Assembly (NCBI RefSeq): GCF_001482305.1
Contig: NZ_LOHP01000102.1
Location: 1-39,572, forward strand
Direction: 5' to 3'
DNA length: 39,572 bases
From: Leucobacter sp. G161
GTDB lineage: Bacteria; Actinomycetota; Actinomycetes; Actinomycetales; Microbacteriaceae
Part shown: positions 15,409 through 23,263 of the stretch, piece after piece
Layout: every line of letters starts with the position of its first letter
Numbering within the stretch: the first letter of the stretch is position 1
Translations under genes and position numbers: made by a program
The notes under the pieces: model-generated
Database searches by the model: none
Seen by the model: only the letters and a program-made list of their open reading frames with translations
Told to the model about the DNA's origin: nothing

Positions 15409-16749
15409 CTACATTGCGTCCTGCGGATCAGTGAGGTCGCGGCCACGCACCTCAGGGGTGAAGAAGGTCGTGATCACGCCGATGCCAGTCGTCACCATGA
15501 GGTAGATCGCGATCGGCACCCACGAGTTGCTGAACGCGGCCAGCAGCGCCGAAGCCACCATCGGCGCGGTGCCGCCCGAGATGATCGAACCGATTTCCTT
15601 AGACACGGCAAGGCCGGTGTAGCGATAACGCGACCCGAAGAGCTCCGGCATGAACGAGCCCTGCAGCGAGTACAGGCCGAGCACGCCGACCGAGATGCCG
15701 ACGATCAGGGCGAGCTTCATGAGCCCGGGGTTGCCGGTCTGGAGCATGAGCATCGTGGGGATTGCCCAGCAGAACTGGAACAGGGCGAGGTACCGGTACA
15801 CGAGACGGCGACCCACCTTGTCCGAGAGCCATCCGAAGAACGGAACGGTCACGAAGCCGATAAGCGAGGCGAAGAACACTGCCTCGGTACCGATCGAGCG
15901 ATCCATCATCAGGACGGTCGCGATGTAGCCGAGCAAGAAGCTCTGGAAGATCGAGGACGGGCCGTTTTCGGCGATGCGCAGGCACATCGAGGCAAGGAAT
16001 GACTTCTTCCCGTACGTCCACGCATCGCGCAGCGGGGTGCGCTCCTCCGCCGGCGCACCTGAGACAGCAACCTCAAAGACCGGGGTCTCGTTGAGGTAAC
16101 GGCGAATAACGAGTGCGAACAGCGCGACGGCGATGCTCGCGATGAACGGGATGCGCCAGCCTACCTCGAGCAGCCATTCTTCTGGCTGTGCGGCGAGGAT
16201 GAGCCAGATGCCCGATGCGAGCAGCGTGCCAGTGTTGGTGCCGACTGCGACGAACGACGCGACAAGGCCGCGGCGCTCTGGCGGCGCGTACTCCGCGAGC
16301 AGCACCGAGGCACCCGCGAGCTCGGCCCCGGCGCCGAAACCCTGGACCAGGCGAAGCGCAATCAGCAGGATTGGGGCAAGGATTCCCACCTGCTGGTAGG
16401 TGGGAAGGAGGCCAATACCAACCGTCGAGACGCCCATGATGGCGATCGTAATGACAAGCACAAATTTGCGGCCGTTTTTGTCGCCGAGGCGACCAAAGAA
16501 GATCGCGCCGAGGGGGCGGGCGAGGAAGCCCACCGCGTATGTCGCGAAGCTCGTGAGCAGCCCCATCGCTGGGTCAAGCTCGGGGAAGAACAGCCTCGGA
16601 AACACGAGCGCTGCCGCGAGCCCGTAGAGCTGGAAGTCAAAATACTCAAGCGAGGTGCCAGCCCAGCCAGAAAGGATGGCGCGAAACAGCTGTTTGCGCG
16701 ATGCCTTGGGCTGGGGCGGGGAGCTCTGAGTGGTAACAGAATTAGACAC
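15409..16749 (-). CDS. MHS-family MFS symporter, probable organic-acid or sugar-acid uptake
   Basis: 446 residues and about 12 helices. The opening 'GWAGTSLEYFDFQLYGLAAA' and the loops 'RPLGAIFFGRLGDKNGRKFV' and 'RLVQGFGAGAELAGASVLLA' are those of the metabolite:H+ symporter branch (ShiA, KgtP, ProP relatives), which carries carboxylates. The GTG at 16749 lies within the end of the upstream gene (8-base overlap), so the two are coupled. It is the fourth gene of the GntR-controlled run. The carboxylate-type carrier suggests the pathway starts from an acid rather than a neutral sugar; that is inference. Confidence 0.85.
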   Translation of the reverse strand: MSNSVTTQSSPPQPKASRKQLFRAILSGWAGTSLEYFDFQLYGLAAALVFPRLFFPELDPAMGLLTSFATYAVGFLARPLGAIFFGRLGDKNGRKFVLVITIAIMGVSTVGIGLLPTYQQVGILAPILLIALRLVQGFGAGAELAGASVLLAEYAPPERRGLVASFVAVGTNTGTLLASGIWLILAAQPEEWLLEVGWRIPFIASIAVALFALVIRRYLNETPVFEVAVSGAPAEERTPLRDAWTYGKKSFLASMCLRIAENGPSSIFQSFLLGYIATVLMMDRSIGTEAVFFASLIGFVTVPFFGWLSDKVGRRLVYRYLALFQFCWAIPTMLMLQTGNPGLMKLALIVGISVGVLGLYSLQGSFMPELFGSRYRYTGLAVSKEIGSIISGGTAPMVASALLAAFSNSWVPIAIYLMVTTGIGVITTFFTPEVRGRDLTDPQDAM

Positions 16750-17776
16750 TGGATCCGCTCTCTTCGTCGAGTGGGACGTATCCCAACGGTGATAGGTGAT
16801 TATCGGTGGGTGCCGCGTGGCGCTGTCGGCCTCGCGGATAATTCGAGCGCGCGCCGCGCAGCAGCTCGAGCACGACAGCGTGGTCGTCCTCTCCCCAGCC
16901 GGCGTCGATGACGCCCTCGAAAATCTCAGTGAGTGTCTCCGCGAGCGGCGCCGAAACCTCAAGTTGTGCGAGCTCGTCGCGCAGGTAGTGCATGTCTTTG
17001 AGCTGGTTCTTCGCGCTGCCGCCGATCCGGTACTCCCCGCTCAACCATTTGTCGGCTTTGAGCTCGAGCACACCGCTGCGTGCGAGCCCATTCTTGAACA
17101 GGCGCACCATCACCTCGGGGTCGAGCCCAGAGCGTTCAGCAACCATGAGTGCCTCGGCGGTCGCCGTGAGGTTACCCGCGACCACGATCTGGTTGCAGAG
17201 TTTTGCCATGCTGCCTGCTCCGAGCGGCCCGAGATGCTCAACAAGCGTGCCAAGGTGGGCGAGCGTCGGGAATACGTCGGCCGCGTCAGCCGGGTCCCCG
17301 CCGACCATGATGCTGAGTGTGCCGAGCTGCGCGCCGCGATCACCGCCCGAGATCGGGGCATCGAGCACCCGCACCCCGAACGGGACGACCTCGTCAGCGA
17401 GCTCGCGCACGAGCTGCGGCGACGTCGTGCTCATCACGACGAGGCGCACGGTGCCCAGGTCGTCACGCTCGGCGCGTGCGCGGATCAGGCCAGCAAGCCA
17501 ACCGTCCTCGCCTCTTAACATCTCGCGCAACTGCGTAATATCTGGCAGCACGCTGAGCACAATCGGTTCGACCGCGAGACTCACGTGAGCGACAGCGTCG
17601 CCGCCGAGCCGCGCGATCTCGGTGCGCGGCCCCTCTGATCGGTTGTACGCGGTGACGCTCAGCCCTGCGCCGAGCAACCGGGTCGCCATCGGCAATCCCA
17701 TCGCCCCGAGCCCGAGCACCGCGACGCGCCTGCCAGACGCGCTCTGCGAAGTCGCCGAACGTGTGGGTGCACTCAC
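16742..17776 (-). CDS. NAD(P)-dependent oxidoreductase of the 3-hydroxyisobutyrate dehydrogenase family
   Basis: 344 residues from a GTG at 17776 that overlaps the stop of the upstream aldolase gene in GTGA. The Rossmann motif 'VAVLGLGAMGLPMATRLLGAG' lies near residue 20. 'DAPISGGDRGAQLGTLSIMV' is the substrate-binding signature, and 'GAGSMAKLCNQIVVAG' holds the catalytic lysine. The family reduces or oxidises small beta-hydroxy acids (3-hydroxyisobutyrate, tartronate semialdehyde, L-threonate). With an aldolase beside it, reduction of a semialdehyde or oxidation of an aldonic acid are both possible. An in-frame extension upstream to 17914 is arginine-rich and lies inside the aldolase gene, so I reject it. 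Confidence 0.85.
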   Translation of the reverse strand: MSAPTRSATSQSASGRRVAVLGLGAMGLPMATRLLGAGLSVTAYNRSEGPRTEIARLGGDAVAHVSLAVEPIVLSVLPDITQLREMLRGEDGWLAGLIRARAERDDLGTVRLVVMSTTSPQLVRELADEVVPFGVRVLDAPISGGDRGAQLGTLSIMVGGDPADAADVFPTLAHLGTLVEHLGPLGAGSMAKLCNQIVVAGNLTATAEALMVAERSGLDPEVMVRLFKNGLARSGVLELKADKWLSGEYRIGGSAKNQLKDMHYLRDELAQLEVSAPLAETLTEIFEGVIDAGWGEDDHAVVLELLRGARSNYPRGRQRHAAPTDNHLSPLGYVPLDEESGSSV

Positions 17777-18687
17777 AATGACGCGCCCGCTGTTGCGTGC
17801 ACGAGTCGCGCGGCGGCGTCGACCGAAGCTGCGACGTCGCCGTCGTTGGGGTACAGCAGGGTCCGCCCGACAGTCAGCCCGCGCACGCCGGGGAGCGCAA
17901 GCGCTTGCTCCCACTTGGCGAATGCCGCCTGAGGGTCCGCTCCGACTTCGCCTCCGAGCAACAGGGTGGGCATCGTGGTTGCGGCCATGACTCGCGCCAT
18001 GTCGTCAACGACGGGCAGCTTCATCCAGGTGCGTGAGCTGTCGGAGCCGAGCCCGGCGGCGATCGCGATCGAGAGGATCACTGAGTCAGCGTCAAGGTCA
18101 TTGACGACGGCGCCGTTTTGGCGGCGACTCATGAACGGCTCAAGCATGATTGGCAGGCCGGCAGCGGCCGCCTCGGTCACCGCCTCAGCAGTCGCTTCGA
18201 GCGTGCGGGCGGTGAGCGGGTCGGCCAGGTCGATGCGCACGAGCGACTTCGCAAAGTCGACCCCTGCATCGATCATGCCGCGCACGTTATAAGCGGTATA
18301 GCGATCGTCCATCTCGAATGCAGCCCCGCGCAGCCCGCCACGGTTCATCGAGCCGACGACAACCTTGTCATCGAGCAGCCCGAGCAGCATGAGATCGTCG
18401 ATGATGTCTGGGGTGCCGAGCACTCCGTCGACGCCGGGGCGACTCAACCCGAGGGCTAGCCGGCGCAGCAGTTCGTCGCGGTCAGCCATCGCGACTGGGT
18501 CGGCGCCGACGCCCAACGCGCCGCGCGCCGGGTGGTCTGCCGCGAGGATAAACAGTTTGTCATCGCCGCGCAGCACCTCACGGCGTACTCGATTTGCCCG
18601 CGCCTGGTGCACGAGACCAGGCTGGGTTGCCCGGGTCTCGCGAAGATGCGTAAGATCTGCGTCGGTAATGATCTGCGATGAAGTCAT
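17773..18687 (-). CDS. class I aldolase-like TIM-barrel protein (Cgl0159/DeoC-type family)
   Basis: 304 residues from ATG 18687, which lies just past the kinase stop. It reads as a class I aldolase of the DeoC/LacD/FbaB type: 'LFILAADHPARGALGVG' (first strand), 'KVVVGSMNRGGLRG', 'GLPIMLEPFMSRRQNGAVVN', a lysine in 'TWMKLPVVDD' placed for Schiff-base formation, and 'GVRGLTVGRTLLYP' for phosphate binding. From memory the closest named family is Cgl0159, found next to iolC in the Corynebacterium inositol cluster. It should cleave the phosphorylated product of the kinase. A 76-residue N-terminal extension in the same frame is basic, inside the kinase gene, and unlikely to be real. Confidence 0.8.
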   Translation of the reverse strand: MTSSQIITDADLTHLRETRATQPGLVHQARANRVRREVLRGDDKLFILAADHPARGALGVGADPVAMADRDELLRRLALGLSRPGVDGVLGTPDIIDDLMLLGLLDDKVVVGSMNRGGLRGAAFEMDDRYTAYNVRGMIDAGVDFAKSLVRIDLADPLTARTLEATAEAVTEAAAAGLPIMLEPFMSRRQNGAVVNDLDADSVILSIAIAAGLGSDSSRTWMKLPVVDDMARVMAATTMPTLLLGGEVGADPQAAFAKWEQALALPGVRGLTVGRTLLYPNDGDVAASVDAAARLVHATAGASL

Positions 18688-18688
18688 C

Positions 18689-19645
18689 TCATGCGCCCTT
18701 CGTGATGGTGTCGGCAACTTCCGCTGACGTCGGCATTGCCGTCGAGCATTCAAGACGCGAAGCAACGATCGCGCCAGCTGCGTTGGCAAAGCGGAGCATC
18801 TGCTCAAGCCCCCAGCCCTCGAGGAGGCCGTGGCAGAGCGCACCACCGAATGCATCGCCCGCGCCGAGTCCATTGACGACATCGACGGGGTGTGGGGGAA
18901 TTTCGACTGCTTCACTGCGGGTCTTCGCGAGCACGCCCTTCGGGCCCTGCTTCACGATGGCAAGCTCAACCCCGCGTTCGAGTAGAGCATCGGCTGCGCG
19001 AACGGCGTCGGTCTCACCGACGGCTACCTCGCACTCCTCACGGTTGCCGACGGCAACCGTGACACTCTCGAGCGCGCGAGCTACCTGCGCGGTTACCTCG
19101 GCGGGGTCGGCCCAGAACATCGGCCGGTAGTCGAGGTCGAGCACGGTCATTCCGGCACGCCCGCGGGCTTCGAGCGCGGCGAAGTTCGCGGTTCGCGACG
19201 GTTCCGCGCTCAGGCCGGTAACGGTCGTCCACAGAATCCTTGCGGCACGGATCGCGTCGAGATCAAGCTCTTCGGCGAGGATCTCCAGGTCGGGCGCCTT
19301 CGGTTCCCGGTAGAAGTACAGCGGGAAGTCATCTGGCGGGAAGATCTCGCAGAACGTAATCGGCGTTTTAAACTGCTGGTCGACGCCAACAAACGACGGA
19401 TCAACTCCGAGCCTTGCAAGCTCGAGTAGCAGATAGTTTCCGAACGGGTCATTCCCGACGCGCGAGACCAGCCCAGTTCTGTGGCCATGTCGCGCAGCCG
19501 CAACAGCCACGTTCGCGGCGCTCCCGCCAAGGAACTTGCCAAAGCTCGTGACCTCTTCGAGGCCCACTCCGCTCTGCAGCGGATAAAGATCGACACCGAG
19601 ACGACCGATCGTAATGATCTCGTCGTGGCCGAGTTCGCCGGTCAT
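18689..19645 (-). CDS. iolC: 5-dehydro-2-deoxygluconokinase-like sugar kinase (PfkB family)
   Basis: 318 residues from ATG 19645 (AAAGGTGG about nine bases upstream). 'IITIGRLGVDLYPLQSGVGL' and 'GKFLGGSAANVAVAAARHGH' are the IolC-type PfkB start, and 'NGLGAGDAFGGALCHGLLEG' carries the anion hole and catalytic Asp. IolC phosphorylates 2-deoxy-5-keto-D-gluconate in inositol breakdown. Here iolB, iolD, iolE and iolG are absent from the neighbourhood, so the true substrate may be another keto-deoxy or keto sugar acid. It is first in a minus-strand run with two near-zero intergenic gaps behind it, driven from the promoter at 19708-19735. Confidence 0.75.
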   Translation of the reverse strand: MTGELGHDEIITIGRLGVDLYPLQSGVGLEEVTSFGKFLGGSAANVAVAAARHGHRTGLVSRVGNDPFGNYLLLELARLGVDPSFVGVDQQFKTPITFCEIFPPDDFPLYFYREPKAPDLEILAEELDLDAIRAARILWTTVTGLSAEPSRTANFAALEARGRAGMTVLDLDYRPMFWADPAEVTAQVARALESVTVAVGNREECEVAVGETDAVRAADALLERGVELAIVKQGPKGVLAKTRSEAVEIPPHPVDVVNGLGAGDAFGGALCHGLLEGWGLEQMLRFANAAGAIVASRLECSTAMPTSAEVADTITKGA

Positions 19646-19700
19646 AGCTGTGATCCACCTTTCACGCTCGCGGCGACGGCTGCCGCGATGCAGTATATGT

Positions 19701-19735
19701 CCTAACAATAACACATTAGGTGATTCGAAAGTCAA
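19701..19735 (-). promoter_or_regulatory. promoter with overlapping operator for the kinase operon
   Basis: On the minus strand TTGACT (19735-19730) and TGTTAT (19713-19708) are 16 bases apart. The inverted repeat CCTAA (19701-19705)/TTAGG (19716-19720) straddles the -10. It is the best candidate for the binding site of the divergent GntR-family regulator. It gives an untranslated leader of about 55 bases. Confidence 0.55.
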
Positions 19736-19786
19736 ACACTCAAGCACCTCGGTGTCGTATGCTCTTTAGAACAACGAGGAAGGCAA

Positions 19787-20554
19787 GTGGTAATGAGTGC
19801 GGAGACCGCCCCCTGGCCGACTGAGCTGTTTGCGGACCTCGACCGCAACGGGCCGGTTCCGCTGTATTTCCAGGTCTCGCAGCGCCTTGAGAAGGCCATG
19901 AGCTCCGGGCTTCTTCCCGCGGGGTCTCGGCTCGAGAACGAGATCTCCATCTCCGAGCGACTCTCACTCTCGCGCCCTACGATCCGTCGCGCAATTCAGG
20001 AACTCGTTGACAAGGGCCTCCTGGTGCGCCGCCGCGGTATCGGCACGCAGGTTGTGCACGGCCAGGTGAGTCGGGGGCTTGAACTGACGAGCCTCTACGA
20101 AGACCTCGAGCACACCAAGCGCGCGCCGACGACCGTGACGCTCACCCACGAGATCATTCCCGCGAGCGTTCAGATCGCAGCGCTCCTCAGCCTCACCGAG
20201 GGCGAAGATGTCCTGCACCTCCGCCGGCTTCGCAGCGCAGACGGCACCCCGCTCGCGATCCTCGAAAACTTCCTGCCTGGCTCACACTCGACGATGACTC
20301 GCAGCGAACTGGACACCACCGGGTTGTACCAGGCACTGCGCTCACGCGGCGTCAACATTCGCGTCGCCAATCAGAGCATCGGCGCCCGCAGGGCCGCGAG
20401 CGACGAAGCCACGCTGCTCGAAGTCGCAAAGGGCAGCCCGCTCCTCACCATGGATCGCACCGCCTACGACGACTCGGGCAACGCCGTTGAGGTTGGCACC
20501 CACTGTTACCGACCAGACCTGTATCACTTCGAGACACGACTCGTCGCCCGCTAG
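19787..20554 (+). CDS. GntR/HutC-family regulator of the kinase-aldolase operon
   Basis: 255 residues. The winged helix-turn-helix at about 25-85 contains 'VPLYFQVSQRLEKAMSSGLL', 'SISERLSLSRPTIRRAIQEL' and 'VDKGLLVRRRGIGTQVV'. It is followed by a UTRA effector domain ('VLHLRRLRSADGTPLAILEN', 'GLYQALRSRGVNIRVANQSI', 'MDRTAYDDSGNAVEVGTHCY'). It is divergent from the iolC-like operon, as GntR-type IolR is in corynebacteria (from memory). GTG 19787 has GAGG seven bases upstream; ATG 19793 is the alternative. The effector is probably a phosphorylated intermediate, as for many UTRA proteins. Confidence 0.85.
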   Translation: MVMSAETAPWPTELFADLDRNGPVPLYFQVSQRLEKAMSSGLLPAGSRLENEISISERLSLSRPTIRRAIQELVDKGLLVRRRGIGTQVVHGQVSRGLELTSLYEDLEHTKRAPTTVTLTHEIIPASVQIAALLSLTEGEDVLHLRRLRSADGTPLAILENFLPGSHSTMTRSELDTTGLYQALRSRGVNIRVANQSIGARRAASDEATLLEVAKGSPLLTMDRTAYDDSGNAVEVGTHCYRPDLYHFETRLVAR

Positions 20555-20579
20555 CGGCGCTGGGCGGTAGAATCGAATC

Positions 20580-21185
20580 GTGCTGCTTTCAGATCGTGAC
20601 ATCAACGCCGAGCTCGACGCGGGCCGCATCAAACTCTCCCCGAGCGAACCGTCGATGGTTCAGCCGTCGAGCGTGGACGTGCGGTTCGACCGTTTCGTGC
20701 GCCTCTTCGACAACCACAAGTACGCGCTCATCGACCCTGCCGAGGATCAGCCTGAGCTCACCAGACTCGTCGAGGTCGACCCCGAAGAGGGCTTCATTCT
20801 GCATCCAGGCGAGTTCGTCCTCGGTTCAACCTTTGAGCTTGTCGGCCTCCCCGACGACATCGCAGCACGCCTCGAGGGCAAGAGCTCACTCGGCCGGCTC
20901 GGCCTGCTCACGCACTCGACCGCGGGGTTCATCGATCCCGGCTTTGAGGGCCACATCACCCTCGAGCTATCGAACGTCTCGACGCTTCCGATCCGGCTCT
21001 GGCCAGGCATGAAGATCGGTCAGCTCTGCTTCTTCCGGCTGTCGTCCCCAGCAGAGCGCCCGTACGGCGCAGGCGCGACCTTCTCGCGTTACCTCGGCCA
21101 GCGCGGCCCGACCGCCTCGCGGTCGCACCTCAATTTCCACCGCGCCGACGTCACCGGCTCCGATGAGGGCCGACCGGGCAACTAA
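20580..21185 (+). CDS. dcd: dCTP deaminase, probably the dUMP-forming type
   Basis: 201 residues starting at GTG 20580. It converts dCTP to dUTP, and in actinobacteria such as Mycobacterium the same fold goes on to dUMP. The core '[20 protein letters not shown]' and '[19 protein letters not shown]' contains the catalytic Glu of HITLEL. '[14 protein letters not shown]' follows, with '[14 protein letters not shown]' as the C-terminal lid. Length and the lid fit the bifunctional actinobacterial type; telling mono- from bifunctional needs structure-guided comparison. It lies 25 bases after the GntR gene, with which it probably has no functional link. The thymidine kinase at 31.1 kb is the only other dTTP-supply gene in view. 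Confidence 0.93.
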   Translation: MLLSDRDINAELDAGRIKLSPSEPSMVQPSSVDVRFDRFVRLFDNHKYALIDPAEDQPELTRLVEVDPEEGFILHPGEFVLGSTFELVGLPDDIAARLEGKSSLGRLGLLTHSTAGFIDPGFEGHITLELSNVSTLPIRLWPGMKIGQLCFFRLSSPAERPYGAGATFSRYLGQRGPTASRSHLNFHRADVTGSDEGRPGN

Positions 21186-21204
21186 CCAGACCCTGCGGCA
21201 CGCA

Positions 21205-21660
21205 TCAGCCGTCGCTCTCAGCGATGCGCAGCACCTCGTCGAGGAACAGCTGCCACCCCTCCAGCGTTGCTGCTTTCTGCTCGTGCGGAAAATCTGGGGT
21301 GTCCTGCGTCATCCGCAGCGCCGCGCCACCGTCCGCGGGGAAGACTGAGAACGTGACGAGCACCTCTGGCGCATCGGCCCCCGGCATGTCGGTGAGCGTG
21401 AGGTCGAACCGCGACGGCGGATCTACCCGCACGAAGGTGCCCCGCCAGTCGATGGTGTTGCCGTCGGGGAGCACCATCGTAGCCCGCCACGAGTCGCCCT
21501 CAACCGCCTCGAAGGCGAGCCGCTCCGACGGGACATCGACGTCAGCGCCGCCAAACCAGCTCGCGAACGATTCGGGTTCGCTCAGCGCCGCGAACACGGC
21601 TTCGGGCTGCGCCGAGGTCGTGCGGTCAATCTCAATGCCTGTCTGCGTGACTCCAGTCAT
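21205..21660 (-). CDS. SRPBCC-fold protein (AHSA1/CalC type)
   Basis: 151 residues. Typical start of the family, 'IEIDRTTSAQPEAVFAALSE PES', with 'FASWFGG' after it. Later come 'DWRGTFVRVDPPSRFDLTLT' and a C-terminal helix 'ATLEGWQLFLDEVLRIAE'. These proteins form a hydrophobic ligand cavity; in bacteria most have no assigned role. It converges with dcd and has GAGAGGGG upstream of its ATG. Nothing in the context suggests a partner. Confidence 0.8.
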   Translation of the reverse strand: MTGVTQTGIEIDRTTSAQPEAVFAALSEPESFASWFGGADVDVPSERLAFEAVEGDSWRATMVLPDGNTIDWRGTFVRVDPPSRFDLTLTDMPGADAPEVLVTFSVFPADGGAALRMTQDTPDFPHEQKAATLEGWQLFLDEVLRIAESDG

Positions 21661-21746
21661 GATGGCCCCTCTCGCCGAGCTGGGGCTGACGCCCCTGGCC
21701 TTCGAGACTACTGCGCCGACCGGCGGCGCGGAACCCTATCGCGCGA

Positions 21747-23243
21747 CTACACCACCACGCGGAAGGCGTCGACTACAGAGTCAATGGCCCCGCGCACGAA
21801 TCCAATCGGCGACGCCGCCACCTCGCGGAGGAACGCCACCGCCTCAGCGGTGATCTCCTCCCCAGGGGCGATGTTCGGGATCCCTGGCGGGTACGCAGCC
21901 AGGGCATCGGCCGATACCCGCCCGACGCTCTCCGCTGCCGGAACCACCTCGGTGTCAGCGAAGTAGGCTTCCCGCGGCGTCATCCGCCGTGGCCCAGGAC
22001 TCGGGAGCCGGAGCGGCGAGTGGGCTGCGGCCCGGCCGGCAGGGCGTCCCAGCACCTCGCTGATCGCGGCGAACAGCCGTTCGACGTCGAGCTCTTTCCC
22101 CGGGCCGAGGAACGCGACGACCGCGGATGAGGTCGCGATCTCGAGCAGAATGTCGTGGGTGCGCGCCAGCTCGGCGCGCATCTCATAGCCTGAGCAGCTG
22201 CTACGGGAGAGCCCGATCGAGACGCGCAGCGGATCCGCCGTCGCCACACTCGCGTAGTTCGCAAATTCGTCGCTCACGAGCGTGAGCTGCGGGTGCGACC
22301 GCACGAGGGCGCGCAGCCGCTCGGCGAGTGCGACGCTCTCACCGATCCGCTCGGTTTCAAGCACGAGGCTGCGCCGAGCGATATCGAGCGAGCCCAGCAG
22401 CAGCGAACTCGCGCTCGTCGTCTGGGTGAGGTTGTAGGCACGTTCAAGTGCAGGGTCGAGCCGGTCAGCGAACGGGCCCTCGGCGAGCAGCAGCATCGCC
22501 GACTGCCCCAGGCTGCCGCCCATTTTGTGGGTACTCGTCACCACGATGTCCGCACCGACCGATGCGGGAAACGCGGGCAGTTCATCGTGGAAGCCGAAGT
22601 GCGCGCCCCAGGCGGCGTCGACAATGAGCGGCACACCGTGAGCGTGCGCGACCTCCGCGAGCCCCGCGATGTCCGACACCGCACCAAAGTAGCTCGGGGA
22701 GATCACGTAGGCGGCGCAGGGCCGCTCACCGGCGGCCGCGGCCCGCTCAAAGCCGGCGGCGAGCGCGGCTGGCGTGAGCCCGTGGTTGAGTCCATGACGC
22801 GAGTCGTACTCGGGGAACACCCATTCGGGCGTCAGCCCGGTCACGACGAGCCCGTCGAGGAAGCTCGAGTGCGCGCTGCGCTGCGCGACGACTGCACCGC
22901 CTGCTGCACCGGTTCCCACCCCGATCACCGCCATCCGGTTGCCCTGCGACGAGCCGTTCGCGAGAAACCAGGCTCGTCTCGCGCCCCATGCGTCGGCGGC
23001 GAGCGCGACTGCCTGCTCGAGCGGGCTGTCCCGCCCGGCATCGATCCCGTCGACGAGCTGCGGGATGTCGTGCCGGAGGGCGCGCTCGCCGACAAAATCG
23101 GCGAGTTCGCGGGACATACCTGAGGCGGTGGCGGCGTGACCCGGCACCATGAACATCAGCGGATCGTGCTCAGCGTGCCGCCTGAGCGCCTCCGCGTACG
23201 GCGCCCTGCTGTGGTCGATCCTGCGTTCCTGTGCTTGCGTCAT
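21747..23243 (-). CDS. PLP-dependent Orn/Lys/Arg decarboxylase
   Basis: 498 residues of the fold I basic amino acid decarboxylase family (YaaO/SpeA-like, short form without the N-terminal wing). 'GSSQGNRMAVIGVG' binds cofactor phosphate, 'VPLIVDAAWGAHFGFHDELP' holds the Asp that contacts the pyridine nitrogen, and 'STHKMGGSLGQSAMLL' holds the Schiff-base lysine. The C-terminal domain is present, including 'PPGIPNIAPGEEIT'. It makes a diamine or agmatine; which amino acid is used cannot be read from these motifs. It stands alone, without a visible antiporter or polyamine synthase next to it. Confidence 0.88.
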   Translation of the reverse strand: MTQAQERRIDHSRAPYAEALRRHAEHDPLMFMVPGHAATASGMSRELADFVGERALRHDIPQLVDGIDAGRDSPLEQAVALAADAWGARRAWFLANGSSQGNRMAVIGVGTGAAGGAVVAQRSAHSSFLDGLVVTGLTPEWVFPEYDSRHGLNHGLTPAALAAGFERAAAAGERPCAAYVISPSYFGAVSDIAGLAEVAHAHGVPLIVDAAWGAHFGFHDELPAFPASVGADIVVTSTHKMGGSLGQSAMLLLAEGPFADRLDPALERAYNLTQTTSASSLLLGSLDIARRSLVLETERIGESVALAERLRALVRSHPQLTLVSDEFANYASVATADPLRVSIGLSRSSCSGYEMRAELARTHDILLEIATSSAVVAFLGPGKELDVERLFAAISEVLGRPAGRAAAHSPLRLPSPGPRRMTPREAYFADTEVVPAAESVGRVSADALAAYPPGIPNIAPGEEITAEAVAFLREVAASPIGFVRGAIDSVVDAFRVVV

Positions 23244-23263
23244 TGCCCGCCTGTTCGGTGTGG

